Source of the DNA: Gonatopus flavifemur
Taxonomy: Eukaryota; Arthropoda; Insecta; Hymenoptera; Dryinidae
DNA length: 64,000 nt
Direction of reading: 5' to 3'
NCBI GenBank assembly: GCA_018340375.1
Contig: JAFFJZ010000004.1
Span: forward strand, 48,586,001 to 48,650,000
Position numbers and translations under genes: made by a program. Of the stretch, positions 1 to 10,990 are shown in pieces. Under the pieces are notes generated by a model. The model ran no database searches. It saw nothing but the letters and a program-made list of their open reading frames with translations, and was not told the origin of the DNA. Every line of letters begins with the position of its first letter. Within the stretch, counting starts at the first letter, position 1.

Positions 1-93
1 ATTAGGCCATCGTTCATTTACTAGGTAGTTCACCCTAATCTTCATTGTGATATTCTTTCTGAATAAAAAAAATACAAAAACCCCATATGAGTA

Positions 94-335
94 CACTGAG
101 GGAAAAAAGTCATTGAGGCAAGAAAATATTTCATCCAATGGTATCTATAAAATATTCCTTTGAACCAATTGAATATTATTCAAATGAATGAAATGGTTTT
201 TGACCGCATGAAGTATTTCATCAACTGAAAAACCATGCCATCTATTGGAGTAAAATTTCATTGATCTCAAGAAATATTTTATAGATACCATTGGATGTGA
301 TATTTTTTTGTCCCAATGAATTTCTTCCCTCGGTG
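94..335. mobile_element. CACTGAG-ended MITE (copy 1)
   Basis: A 242-bp non-coding palindromic element. The left end reads CACTGAGGGAAAAAAGTCATT and the right end is its near reverse complement (CCTCGGTG). The two halves pair over roughly 100 bp, including TCCAATGGTATCTATAAAAT on the left. It is flanked by TA on the left and TT on the right, so a 2-bp duplication is likely but mutated. It has no ORF and must depend on a transposase supplied elsewhere. Related ends occur at 16.7, 17.3, 30.9 and 47.6 kb. Confidence 0.75.
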
Positions 336-490
336 TTTAAAAAATAAACAAATAGAGTTATCAAACTCATTTATTATGTAGAAATTAAAAATGAATATGT
401 ACCGTTGTTTTTGTACCGAAATATGAACATTCATATTCAAATTATCATTTTATGCTATTTTATTGAATCATATTAAATGCTGTCTCGTCA

Positions 491-859
491 CACGGAGAAA
501 AAGGAATTCGCTGTGGCAGCGAAATCTACTTTTGCGTGTCCCTTTTGACAGAGCAGCAAATTTTTTGCTGTGACAACAAACTATTTGCCGTTCCAGCAAT
601 CTAGTTAGCTGCGACAGCGAATTCTTAGCTGTGGCAGCAAAAAATGTTTGCTATCCCAGCAAAATTTGTTCGCTATTCTGTATATAATACTGAAAATTTG
701 CTGGCGGAGCAAACATTTTTTGCTGCCACAGCTAAAAAATTGCTGTCGTAGCTAACACGATTGCTGTTATAGCCAATTTTTAGCTAGGTCAGCAAAAAAT
801 TTTGCTATTCTATGTATAATACCTCGATTTGCTGCGTCAACAAATTTTTTCTCTCTGTG
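491..859. mobile_element. CACGGAG-ended MITE with GCTG...CAGC arrays
   Basis: A 369-bp non-coding element starting CACGGAGAAAAA and ending TTTTTTCTCTCTGTG, flanked on both sides by CA, a 2-bp target-site duplication. The interior is a run of more than ten degenerate units of about 17-30 bp built on TTGCTGnnnCAGCAAA or AGCTnnnnCAGC, each a small imperfect palindrome. No coding potential is seen. A relative with GCTGCAGCAGCTAA units lies at 33263-33487. Confidence 0.72.
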
Positions 860-2229
860 CATAATTAAAATCTACATTGTATAAATTGTTTTCCATTGAA
901 TTCATTTTCAATTATTAATGTTCATCTCCCATATTTTTCTATACTTTGAGGAAGTTATCACATTCTATTGACTAATAAGTGGAGGTGTGGTTTTTAGTGG
1001 AAACGTGTTTTTTGAAATTTTTCAACATTCCTCAAGCGTTTATAATCTGGCTAGGCAATGCTTTGGAAGGTTTCGAGAATATAAAACGACAATCCAAAAC
1101 AATGGCTAGTCGTACCACATATGCATGAAAAGTTCTGGGCAATTTTCACGGATTCGTTTTCATAAAAAAAATCACACTTCAATGAATGAGTCTTTCAACG
1201 GTATTCGAGCAACATTTGAGCAAATCTCAATTAAATCACTTCCTGTATTTAGATCAGTGGAATTCCACTGGATCGCGATGATTAGTATTCCACTCCAATG
1301 CACTGCATTGGTGAATATCCATTCACCGAAAAAAATTATTAGTTACCCTTACTCCAAATTAGTTCCAGCAACTAGATACAGTTGTTGATATTTGGATAAC
1401 TAAAACGGGCGTTGGCTCAACCAAATTCAAATTCAATTTCTCTGACTTTAGTTGCTGTTACTAATTTGAAGTTGCCTTTACTACAGCTTTTATTACCAGC
1501 TTCTATTCTTTTATTACTCGGAACTCATTTTCACAACAAACTTCAGTTCATTCGATCAAATAAATTATTCTTTTCGATGTTGAGTTTCCCAATGAAATAT
1601 GACTCATTCCGATCAATCATCATTTCGAGCTTTAGGTAAGCTTTCACTCACTAAATAGTGAGTATTAATTGATAACGTAGTAAAATTCATCCAATTCTAT
1701 CCAGTGGGATACTTATAACTGTAGAATCAATGAAATTCTACTGATTCAAATTTAGAAAGAAGAACAACATGGAAATATACATTGTATAAAATAACCATTC
1801 AATTGAGCACCATGTGGGGTTTTGAGGGTTTTTTCAATCCGTACCCACCCGAAAAAACCCACTGGGTCCAATTGGGTTGGACCCACAGATGCCAACCCTG
1901 GAAATACAGCATTCGAAACATATAATTCCAAATGGCGAAACTTGAATAATTTTTTATCTCAACTTATTTCCTAATAAATGGCTCCGTTGAATTATTCAAA
2001 GTATCATAATGATATTGTGAGGGGAGAATATAAAGATCTTTCACCTGTGAGTAATTTGAATTTCAATTCATCAAATGAATAAATCGAACTCAATATTGAT
2101 TATGCTGATACTTTTAGTCCTTCAAATTGCAAATACTTCATATCTGGTAAATTAGTTAAAAAATTGTAACAAATTATACAGCAAATTCAGATATCAAATT
2201 GATTGATAATTTTGTACCATACTTGTTCA
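860..2229. other. AT-rich stretch without a gene
   Basis: I see no convincing coding sequence here; the two short plus-strand ORFs at 1125-1388 and 1412-1639 have no recognisable motif. A short inverted repeat around 1845-1905 (ACCCACTGGGTCCAATTGGG then TTGGACCCACAGATGCCAACC) resembles the end of a DNA transposon, but no partner end was found. Confidence 0.5.
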
Positions 2230-3660
2230 ATTCCTGTTCCTCATTCTTACCAACACCAACCTGTGATTGTCTTTACCTCCCTCCCTTTATCTATTACCTG
2301 CTACACTTGATCCTCTCCTATTTCTAGCCCTAGTTCTTCCTTGAACAGCAGGATTATCTCTTCCATCACTTCCTTCTTCCCACCCAAACCTCTCACTATT
2401 TTGTTGAACTTCCTCTCCTCCTTTTCTTTCCTCCCTATATCCCTCAATCTCCTATTCTCCTCTATTTCTATTTCTTCCTCTTTTCTTTTCTCTATCTCTC
2501 TTACTCCATAGCCTCACCGACTTCCGGGTGCCTCCCTCCCCCCTCTTCATTTCGCTTTAATGTCACTATTATCCTCTTCCCCAGATCATCAATTCTCCTC
2601 ACTTTTTCATTCAACTTCCCCTTTTCCCTCCCTAACCTTCCTAAACGCCTTTCTATCTCTTTCCTATCTTCCTGCCATTTTGCTTCTGCACTACGTAGTT
2701 CCTTCCACATATCACCCGTTTCTTTTCTTAGGTCTTTCAATTCTCCTCTTACCCCTTTCTCCCGTCGCCACTTTATTCGTATTCCTATCTCCCTTTCGTC
2801 CTAACTCTCTTAGTTTCTCCATCTCTCCTTTCTTTCTCTCTTCTTCTGGTGACCTCTCTGCTCTTCTCCCCTACCAAAGATCTCCTGTCTCTCCTTCTCT
2901 CTCTCCCCTCTTCTCCTCCTCTAGCATAATGCCTCTCCTAACTTGCCTGTATTATCACTCCTCTCCTCCACTAAGCTCTGCGCTTTGGTTGAGCGTCCTA
3001 CTTGTTCCTTATTTGTTTCCTTTCCCTGTAATGGCGTGTGCCATTTTTCTTCATCTTCTTCCACTTTTTCACCCTTCCCATTCCCCTTTTCCTCCTCTTT
3101 CTCCGTTTTCTCTCAATCCACTCTTCCTACTGCTTCTGTCTCTTTTTTCTTTCATCAATCTATTTCACCCATTTCTTCTGACGGTTTATTACACTCATTA
3201 TTATTTTCCGTCTGACTACCTGTACCGATTTCTACTTCTCATTTTACACGCTTTTCAAAGTACCTTCCTCTTTGTCCTACCGTTACCGTCCTAAATCTAC
3301 TTATCTTGTACCTTCTTATGCTGTTTGAGTTTCGCGCTCCCACGTTCTTCTCTTATTCTTCTCACTGTGGCAACACCCTCCGTACCTTTCTCCTCAATAC
3401 TTCACTGCCTGCCTTTTCCTGTCCGTTACGCGTCGCCACTTGTTTATTCTTACTTACCTCAGCTATCCCGAGTTTCCAACTACCACGTCCTTTCCCACCT
3501 AACCTCACTCTTTCCACCTTCTTTGCTCACTACCTCAACCGCTGTCTTACATCTCTAACTGCTTCCACACAATCTTGCCACCCATATCCACCTCTCACTA
3601 ACACTAACTCTCCACCGCCCTTTTTCCTCTTAGCACTTCGCGAAAAAATAAACTGCTCTA
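2230..3660 (-). mobile_element. LINE (non-LTR retrotransposon) 5' fragment
   Basis: This stretch is strongly purine-rich on the minus strand. Read on that strand, 3660 down to about 2830 looks like a GA-rich 5' leader, and 2830 down to 2230 encodes charged, coiled-coil-rich protein of the kind made by ORF1 of insect non-LTR retrotransposons. No reverse transcriptase or endonuclease follows: the similarity stops near 2230. That is the reverse of the usual 5' truncation of LINE copies, so a later deletion or rearrangement is likely. The family within the LINEs is not determined. Confidence 0.5.
2301..2740 (-). pseudogene. LINE ORF1-like protein, broken
   Basis: Two overlapping minus-strand frames. 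The first (2740-2501) is a 79-residue stretch rich in Glu, Lys and Arg (MKDLRKETGDMWKELRSAE then repeated ER/RL heptads), typical of an ORF1 coiled coil. After a stop and a frame change, the second (about 2503-2301) runs on with EENRRLRDIGRKEKEERKF and then KIVRGLGGKKEVMEEIILLF, resembling the start of the RNA-binding region that follows the coiled coil in LINE ORF1 proteins. It ends at a TAG, with similar sequence continuing briefly beyond. ORF1 proteins bind LINE RNA. This copy cannot make a whole one. Confidence 0.5.
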
Positions 3661-3689
3661 ACGTTAGCTTCTACTCCGCTCTGCCTATC

Positions 3690-3905
3690 ACCCAGAAGCC
3701 CGTGATTGATCTTATTGAACATTCTGAAAATACATCTGGTTCAAAAAGTGATATAATTATCAATATTAACTTTGTAAACACTATTGATGCACCTACTAAT
3801 GACAATCCTGGAACAACTTGTTGGATAATTGGTGTTTCTGAAAAAATATTAGAATACGATATTATCAAAAATGATATGAAAGAATTTGAGTGCCTCACAC
3901 TTTGA
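3690..3905 (+). other. Short open frame, possible decayed coding remnant
   Basis: The last 70 codons of a longer open frame have amino-acid usage more like protein than the CT-rich DNA before them (KPVIDLIEHSENTSGSKSD, then TNDNPGTTCWIIGVSEK), ending at TGA. I do not recognise it. It could be the end of an unrelated gene fragment or chance; the surrounding AT-rich DNA gives no other support. Confidence 0.2.
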
Positions 3906-4200
3906 TATGAATTTTAATCTTCAATACATCGATATCGAAAATTTTATTTGAAATTCTTATTCCTGAACTCTTTAAAATCTCTAAAGAGATTCAAAAATTC
4001 TTTGATTTTCATTTAAAATCCTTATTCCCCAACTTTTCAAAATCTCCAAAGAATTTTAATCTCCAGTACTTGAACATAAAAGTTTTCCATTCAAGAATTC
4101 CATACGTACATTAAGGTGGTTCTTATTTTATACATAAAAAGTGTTTTTTTATATATAAAATAAGAACCTACGCATAGGAGATCTAGTCCTTATTCAAACA

Positions 4201-4377
4201 CCCAACCTCCAACCTGCACACTGGGCATTGGGTAGAGTGATTTCTTGCCATCCGGGTCGAGACAATTTAGTCCGAGTTGTCAAAGTCCGAACTGCTCGAG
4301 GCACGCTTCAACGCCCTGTGACTAAGCTCTGCAAGCTACCGATTTCTAATGAGCGATCGGCGAATACCGCAGATTGA
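4201..4377 (+). pseudogene. BEL/Pao pol C-terminal fragment
   Basis: A 58-codon frame ending in TGA. It reads PAHWALGRVISCHPGRDNLV, then RVVKVRTARGTLQRP and VTKLCKLP, the conserved tail of BEL/Pao integrases (W-LGRV, HPG-D-LVRVV-VRT-G, RP-TKLC-LP). The catalytic parts of pol are absent. Family assignment rests on these motifs and on the LTR that begins 44 bp downstream. Confidence 0.75.
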
Positions 4378-4421
4378 ACTAGAATAATTTTGAGCGTTTC
4401 CAACTCCCAAGGCGGGCGGCA

Positions 4422-4799
4422 TGTTTGAGAGAGAGCTCGGTTCATCCCGTTTTGTTTGCCACCGCGTAGATGAAATAATATTTGCCGAATTCATACTTAC
4501 GCTACTATCGGTTCTTAATCATCGCTGTCGAACTATCGATGCTCTAAATCCTTTCCAAGGTCGGACTTACCCCCCTCTCTCGAACGTGCCGCACGCCAAA
4601 GTACTCTAATTACCGGGTTTTACATATCAGAGTCGTGCCACTAGTCATCTGAGACATTACCGCGATCTTTCACACGACCTCCCGCTCTTTTTGGAAAAGA
4701 ACTATTTCTTTACAGCTACCGCTCAAGGAGATCGCTCCTTGCCGCTACACATTTCCCGCGCTCGCGTAATTATAAAAACGCGCTCATTTAAGTATAACA
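4422..4799 (+). repeat. BEL/Pao LTR (likely)
   Basis: Starts TGTTTGAGAGAGAGCTCGG directly after a purine-rich CAAGGCGGGCGGC tract and ends AAGTATAACA, giving TG...CA ends and 378 bp. A TATA-like TAATTATAAAAACGCG lies near 4768-4783. No second copy of this LTR is in the window, so its limits are inferred from the pol stop, the purine tract and the TG/CA ends. Confidence 0.55.
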
Positions 4800-5125
4800 G
4801 GCCGTGAGGGCCCCCCAAATATCTTTTGAAAATTATGTAAAAAATATTGTAGCACTCCTTTATGATGCAGAACAAAATTATAGGGTGGGCCGTACAGAAA
4901 ACTTGTTTGTTGACAACAAAGAAATCAAAAAAGACTTTTTATATATAAAATAGGAACCACCTTAACGTACATAGAATTAGTTCAGAAGTACGTGATTTAC
5001 AATAAAATGTTGATAATTTCTCATCATATCACTTCTTTGATAACTTTAAATTATTGAAAGGATGTTTCTTGTAAGTCATTTGTGTCCTTGAATTATATAT
5101 GTGAGTAAAAATACGATGTTTTTAT

Positions 5126-5358
5126 TGAAGGGACATAAGCATAATAATGAAACTCAGGGCACTTGTGGTGGGGAATCGATATTTATTTGACGAGAAGTAA
5201 GTGTTAATAATAGGTAGACCCATGGCATGGTCCAAGCGGTGTGACGGACCATCTCTAACTGTACTTGTTACTACGCACGTATGCGTTCACATTGATGCTC
5301 TCTCACGATAGAGGGCGGCACGCACCGTTACAGTAGTTATCACTGGCCCGCTACTACA
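5126..5358 (-). repeat. gypsy 3' LTR
   Basis: 233 bp, reading TGTAGTAGCGGGCC... to ...CCCTTCA on the minus strand, so TG...CA ends. It is repeated in direct orientation at 9338-9570 with about six differences (for example GGGACATAAG here and GGGGCATAAG there). TTAT precedes it on the plus strand. No clear polypurine tract is visible next to it. Confidence 0.9.
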
Positions 5359-5653
5359 GCTCGGCCAATCCTGACAACTCGATCGACCACGATCGGTTTG
5401 AAACATAAGTAAAAGTACACAGCATAAGTAACTTATTACATACAAAATCTTAATGTGTATCATAAGTGAGCAGGTTAACATAAGGACATAAATCAAATTG
5501 AACGGATATACCTTTGAAGTATATAACATAACATTCAAATTTTTGCATATTCGCATTACATAACATAGGAAAATTTCCTATTCTACGTCAGTCGACTCTC
5601 AAAAGTTTACAAAATCACAATATTATCATTTGAATCTACATAAAAATATAAGC

Positions 5654-6571
5654 TTATATTCGTAACTTTTCATCTTGAGTACTAGTATTTGTAACTGGCC
5701 TAACCCAATGCTTCATATTTTCAACTGCGTATATGCCTTCATATGGCATTTGCGTTACTTGATGCCCTTCGGGATTGGTAACAACATAGCGATCATTATC
5801 TAATACACGTTTCACAACGTATGGTCCCCGAAATTTGGGTATTAATTTTTTATTCACTCCTGGCGTTACGTCCACATTCTTCAATACAACATGGTCACCC
5901 ACCCTATACAATGTAGGTGGTTTGTGCCTTTTATCATAGCATCGTTTATTATAATCACCAGTTCTTTGTATGTTGACTAACGCATTATCTCTCAAAGAGC
6001 TCGAATCATTCTCTTCTGGAAACTGACTTTTTAAAATCTCTGCTAGATCATCCCGTACGTTTCCTAATTGGTCTGTGCTGAACAATAACGTTGATGGACT
6101 GGTACCTATAGATCGATTTATCGAGTTATTAAAAGCGAATTCAATATCTAACAAAATATTATCCCAGGTTTTAGTTGATTTCGACATTTTTGCTAACATC
6201 GGTGTGAGCGATCGATTGACTCTTTCGATTTGACCGTTGGCGTGTGGAGTAGCAGTAGCAATGAATATATGTTGTATCTGAAATTCAGTCATGAATTGTT
6301 TGAATTCATGAGCAGTAATTGCACTGCCACGATCAGAAATCAACTTTACAGGTCTACTATACGTAGCAAAATAAGATTTTAAATGTCTTATCGCCTCCTT
6401 TGCGCTCGGACCTACAGTTCCGTAAAATTTAACAAATTTAGTGAAAGAGTCGATAATTTCAAAAATATATTTATGACGGTATGTCGATTTTCCCAAGGGA
6501 CCGTAAAAATCTATATGCACACAATGGGATGGCTTTTTTTTCTCTTTCTGGACAATGTAGTTCACCCTCAC
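5654..6571 (-). pseudogene. gypsy integrase catalytic core and C-terminus
   Basis: About 300 codons open. The integrase catalytic triad is visible: D in VHIDFYGPLG (near residue 22), D in KLISDRGSA (near 80) and E in NGQIERVNRS (near 116). The first few codons overlap the frame of the preceding RNase H-integrase piece, and the true join is a frameshift near the A-run at about 6530-6545. The C-terminal part carries the usual GDHV and KFRGPY motifs. It would insert reverse-transcribed DNA into the genome; alone it lacks the N-terminal zinc-binding domain and is presumed inactive. Confidence 0.85.
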
Positions 6572-7136
6572 GCTTCTTAGAATTAGTACTGTAGGTGATA
6601 CATTTAATACAATTTGCTATATGATCTCGCACTTTTTGTCTCATTTTTGAGAACCAATAAGTTCTACTCAAATATTCTGTGGTTTTATTTACAGCCTGAT
6701 GACCCACTACTTCATGACTGATTCGTATGACATTGTCTTCCATTGACTGCGGTACATAAAACAGTAGTTTTTTATCAGCTTTGCGGTGAACTGAACCATT
6801 TCGTAATTCAAAATATTTGTCTTCATTTTTTTCCAGCTTGGATCGTATCTTGACAATATTCTGATCTAAACCTTGTAAAATCGCCAAATTTTTCTCAAAA
6901 CTATTTTCTTCTATAATTAAGACACTATAAACTCGACTTAAAGCATCAGCGTGCTTCATACGATCACCTGTTCGGTGTTCCAATGTATAATTAAAATTTC
7001 TGAGTATCAAAGACCATTGTGAAATTTTTGGGTTTATCTCTTTCCTTTCTAACGTTGGTTTTAAGCTGTTACAATCAGTAATGATTTTGAAAGGAATACC
7101 ATGTAAGTATATCCTGAATCTTTCTAAAGAATACAC
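6471..7136 (-). pseudogene. gypsy RNase H end and integrase zinc-binding domain
   Basis: The frame opens with the end of RNase H (RFRIYLHGIPFKIITDCNSL, then EHRTGDRMKHADALSR). It goes on to the integrase HHCC domain: H in ISHEVVGHQ, then NCIKC. A frameshift separates it from the preceding reverse-transcriptase piece near 7125-7135, and another near 6540 moves the integrase core to a different frame. Confidence 0.85.
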
Positions 7137-8023
7137 AATTGAGCTTCCAATTCAAAGCTATGATAATTCGATTCGTGTTTAGATGTAGGTTTACTCAAAA
7201 AACAAATTGGATGACATTTACCGTCTTTTTGCCGTTGCATTAATACAGAGCCAAACCCATGCATGCTCGCATCGCAATGTAATTCAGTTTCTGCTGTTGG
7301 AGAATAAACAGATAAAACTGGTTCAGACATCAACGCAGACTTTGATTTTTCAAAAGATTTCATCGCTTTTTCTTCGAATTGGAATGACGTTCGAGCTTTC
7401 AGTTTCCCATATAGCGGTGCGGCAATAATTGCAAAATTTGGAATGAACTTTCTAAAATAGGAAGTTAATCCAATAAAACTTTGAAGTTCTTTGACATTCG
7501 CGGGTATTGGATAATTGATAATCGCATCTATATGTTCTTTATTTGGCTCGATACCTTTCATACTGATCTTATATCCTAAATAATTGATCTCCGTAGCAAG
7601 GAATAAACATTTCTCAAATTTCAACTCCAAACAATTTTTCACCATGATATCCAATACAGATTTTAAAATTCGCAAATTTTCTTCGATGGTCTCGGTCGCA
7701 ATTAATAAATCATCCAAATAAATTAAAATCTCACGCTTTTCCAATAATGGCTGAAATACCGCATTGATAAATCGCATGAAAAAGGATGCTCCATTCGTTA
7801 GCCCAAATGGCATTCGGGTATATTCGTATTGGCCAGAGGGAATGATAAAAGACGTGTATGGAATCGAGTTTTCCTTGAGTTTGATATGATGAAAAGCGTC
7901 TTTTAAATCCAGACGGGTGAAATAAACTTTGTCAACCAAACCATCTATCTGATCATCAATTCTTGGTATTGGATAAACATCCCGAATTGTCAATTTATTC
8001 AGACTCCTATAATCCGCAGCCAT
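7124..8023 (-). pseudogene. gypsy reverse transcriptase and RNase H start
   Basis: About 300 codons. Reverse-transcriptase motifs are in order: DYRSLN near the start, TRLDLKDAFHH, the MPFGLTNG motif, and the catalytic YLDD box near residue 100. RNase H begins at ETELHCDASMHGFGSVL. The frame is the same as the upstream 8051-8251 piece, from which it is separated by a single in-frame TGA after SPIV. It ends in a frameshift just after the RNase H motif FELEAQ. Confidence 0.9.
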
Positions 8024-8050
8024 CCTTAGTTGACCAGATTTTTTATTAAC

Positions 8051-8251
8051 TCAAACAATAGGACTACAGTATTGAGAAGTACTAGGACGTATTATCTCTC
8101 GATTCAATAAGTCTTTAATAATGTTGTCTACCGCTTGTTTTTCGGCAAATGATAATCGTCTTGGATTATAATAAAATGGTGAATGATTCGACTTAAGTAT
8201 TAGTTCTAATTCTAATTGAGTTTCTGGAAACTTAGGTCGAGATGGTTCCAA
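8051..8251 (-). pseudogene. gypsy reverse transcriptase N-terminus
   Basis: 66 codons between two in-frame stops. It contains FYYNPRRLSFAEKQAVDNII and REIIRPSTSQYCSPIV, the region just before the first reverse-transcriptase motif in Ty3/gypsy elements. It shares its frame with the gag-protease piece upstream (broken by a TAA near 8261) and with the reverse-transcriptase piece downstream (broken by a TGA near 8050), so it is one polyprotein with two nonsense mutations. Confidence 0.85.
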
Positions 8252-8260
8252 GTAATGACA

Positions 8261-9184
8261 TTAAATTAATCCCTGAACTCGATCCTGCACTTCCAAATCA
8301 AGTTTTTCATTGATCAATAAAGAAAAGCTTTCAGAAGAACGTTCTATTGCATCAATTTGTAAAATTTCCATAACGTCTGAATCTAATTTAACCGGTTCTC
8401 GTTTGTAAATTTTTACGATTTCGTGGAAATCCACTCTGATTTCTTCATTTGAAATGAAATCACGTCCAAGTAAACAATCATAATTCACAGTATTAGATGG
8501 AACCACATAAAAAACAATAGCAACCTCTATGTTATTCACTCTTACTACTTGTTCAAGACAGCCTAAAACAATTATTTTACTTTGATTCGCACCATTGAAT
8601 TCAACGTGAGTAAAATCTTTCGAAATGTTTACATAACTTGGAATCGCCTCTATTTTTAAAAATGATACTGGACTACCTGAATCAATAATAGCAATTGTTG
8701 TGCCTATATCCAACGTCACCTCTACTGTGTAAGCTGGCACGATGTTAATCTCCGATTGAATTAAATGTGTTGTAGTCTCCCGTTTTGTTGAGGAAGATGA
8801 TTGAGACGGAGACGCTGTTGCTCGTAGAGGGCACGATTTCTGTTGATGATCTACAGCGCCGCATAAATAGCAACTCCCTCGTTGCCGTTTTGGTTTAGTA
8901 CACTGTGATGCAATATGTCCAGTTACGTTACAATTAAAACACTTATTATTCAAAATCTTCGAATCGCTGGACGGATATTTGCCGTTCGTTTTATCAACAC
9001 TATCTCGATTGGGTTGAAACACCTTTGACACTTCAATTTTCCGTGAGGTTTGAGTTTGAATTTTCTCTCGAACTTTGTCATATACTTCCAACTTATTTTT
9101 TAATTCACTGAATTTGACCCAAATTTTCCCTAATGATACAAACACTTTCGCTTCTCTTTTATCATGGATAATTCTAAATCTCAC
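8261..9184 (-). pseudogene. gypsy gag zinc knuckles and protease
   Basis: 307 codons. Two CCHC zinc knuckles (CFNCNVTGHIASQC and CYLCGAVDHQQKSC, near residues 82-120) mark the nucleocapsid end of gag. A retropepsin-type aspartic protease follows, with active-site IIDSGSPVSF near residue 168 and the flap-end motif LLGRDF near 240. The capsid region is nearly all missing, because the frame begins only about 150 bp after the 5' LTR. The fused gag-protease order fits Ty3/gypsy. It ends at a TAA in frame with the reverse transcriptase. Confidence 0.88.
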
Positions 9185-9337
9185 TTCTGTTTATCCACAT
9201 GTATAAACAATATTCACAAATACGAAGCAAAACCGACGCGATGCCTCCATCTTGGTCGTTATAGAATGTTCGATGCACGTATTGATTGAATTTCGCGAAT
9301 ACCGAAACATCGATTGTCTAATCCCACCTCTGAAAAC

Positions 9338-9570
9338 TGAAGGGGCATAAGCATAATAATGAAACTCAGGGCACTTGTGGTAGAGAATCGATATTTATTT
9401 AACGAGAAGTAAGTGTTAATAATAGGTAGACCCATGGCATAGTCTAAGCGGTGTGACGGACCATCTCTAACTGTACTTGTTACTACGCACGTATGCGTTC
9501 ACATTGATGCTCTCTCACGATAGAGGGCGGCACGCACCGTTACAGTAGTTATCACTGGCCCGCTACTACA
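9338..9570 (-). repeat. gypsy 5' LTR
   Basis: Direct repeat of 5126-5358 at about 97% identity by eye. TTAT follows at 9571-9574, matching the TTAT before the other LTR. No convincing tRNA primer-binding site was recognised in the minus-strand sequence just inside it. Confidence 0.9.
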
Positions 9571-10046
9571 TTATATATACTCCTAAAATGTCAATAATTA
9601 TGATTAATAATATATTATTATATATTATTCTGCTTATACAGGGTGGTCCATATGAAGTGATGTAGTCGAATATCTCAGGAACTAGTAGAGATGGAAAAAA
9701 ATGTTCCAGATAAAAAGATCAGGGTTCTAAGAGGCAAGTATGATGCTGACCTTGAAAAATCTCTCAAAGGTCATTTTGAAGGTCATTTAGGGGTCAAGAT
9801 GGTTTTTTTAAATGGGACCCCCATTTTTCTATCATGGCATGGGGAAGCTGGTTTCAAACCCTTTACGAAACACTGGTCATGGACCCCTTCCCGCCCATTG
9901 GGGTGCAAGGTATGGACCGTCGAAGTTATTGATGAACTACTCTTAGCGCTACCCAGGAACAACGACGTGGACGTGGTAGTTCTCCGTTCCTTCCGGAGTG
10001 CTTGATTATTGTGGGTCCCCTTGCCTCTCACATGTGGGGTGCTTGA

Positions 10047-10697
10047 TTATTGTGAGTTTCCTTGCCTCTCACATGAGGGGTGCTTGATGCTGTTACAATG
10101 ATTGCTCGAAGTTACCCCCTCTGCCTGGATACATAACCCCAGAGTCCGCCGAAAATTTGTAACTGTCTTCAGAAACACTGATCGCGGTATGTTGGCACAA
10201 ACAGTGCGGATGCGATCGATCATGTCCTCCATCGTTGTTGGTTGGGCCTTGAATACTTCGTCTTTCAGAAATCCCCACAAGAAAAAGTCGGGAGATGTCA
10301 AGTCGGGTGAGCGTGGAGGCCACGTAACTGGCCCATCTCGTCCAATCCACCTTCCCGGGATATGATGATCAAGGTATTCTCTCACGAGCAATGCGTAATG
10401 GAGTGGCGCTCCATCTAGTTGGACCCACATCCTCTGTCTTGTTTGTAAATCCAGATCCTCAAGCAAGCCTGGTAAATGATCCGCCAGAAATCTCAGAAAC
10501 ATGGGGCCGTTCAAAGTGCCGTTGGAAAAATGTGGACCGACTAAATAGCCATTGACGATCCCGCACCACACATTTACGCTCCAACGATGTTGGTTGTCGA
10601 TTGCTCGATACCAATGCGGATTAACATCCGACCAGTAATGAGAGTTGTGTCTATTTAAATGCCCAGTGCTCTGAAAAGATGCTTCGTCGGAGAACAT
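10047..10697 (-). pseudogene. D41D transposase, catalytic domain
   Basis: About 200 codons of a DDE transposase. The first Asp is in FSDEASF, the second in VQLDGAPLHY and the third in SPDLTSPDFFLWG, with 41 residues between the last two. NRHNSHYW and WSVNVWCGI match the other D41D copies in this window. Near the C-terminus a 1-nt deletion in a G-run around 10125 shifts the frame. The matching stretch in the right TIR (near 11800) keeps the longer G-run and an open ending. The N-terminal DNA-binding part is separated by about 290 bp of decayed sequence. Confidence 0.8.
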
Positions 10698-10990
10698 TAC
10701 ATAGTCGAAGAATTGAGGACGTCAACCAGCCTTGCTCGTGCCCAGTTGCAGAATTTAATTCAAAGTCTCATGTCGTTTGGAGTGAGAGCTCGAGTTAACG
10801 TAATGTGGTATGGTTGATATTTGACATGCTTCAAGATTCACAAAACAGTAGTCCGGGGTATACCAGTGATTCGTGCCAACGATCTGCTACTAACATGAGG
10901 GTCCAAGTGGATAAGTCCCAATATGGTGAGTGCATGGATATCATTCTCATCGTACCGGTGATGTCTTAGATCTCGCTGCAATACTCCTCG

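Larger units (their letters stand above)
4112..4964. mobile_element. hAT-like element carrying a BEL/Pao 3' end
   Basis: 853 bp bounded by inverted ends TAAGGTGGTTCTTATTTTAT and ATAAAATAGGAACCACCTTA. Both sides carry the perfect 8-bp duplication ACGTACAT (4104-4111 and 4965-4972), which is the hAT hallmark. No transposase is present. The interior from about 4200 to 4799 is much more GC-rich and contains the end of a BEL/Pao pol gene and its LTR, in plus orientation. Either the hAT-like element captured that DNA, or a BEL/Pao element inserted and later lost its left part; no duplication around the BEL/Pao part is seen. Confidence 0.75.
5126..9570 (-). mobile_element. Ty3/gypsy LTR retrotransposon, full structure but broken
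   Basis: 4445 bp with two 233-bp LTRs and the 4-bp duplication TTAT on both sides (5122-5125 and 9571-9574). Minus-strand order is LTR, gag (zinc knuckles only), protease, reverse transcriptase, RNase H, integrase, LTR. The LTRs differ at about six positions by eye, so the insertion is fairly recent. Only about 150 bp separate the 5' LTR from the first gag codon seen, so most of gag capsid is missing. Two in-frame stops and two frameshifts interrupt the coding region. Confidence 0.92.

Noticed and set aside
2560..3905. Long plus-strand ORFs (2560-3294, 3306-3905) rich in Ser, Leu and Phe
   Set aside because: They read the CT-rich strand opposite the LINE leader and ORF1; composition is set by the base bias and no domain is seen. 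Only the last 70 codons differ in style and are listed with low confidence.
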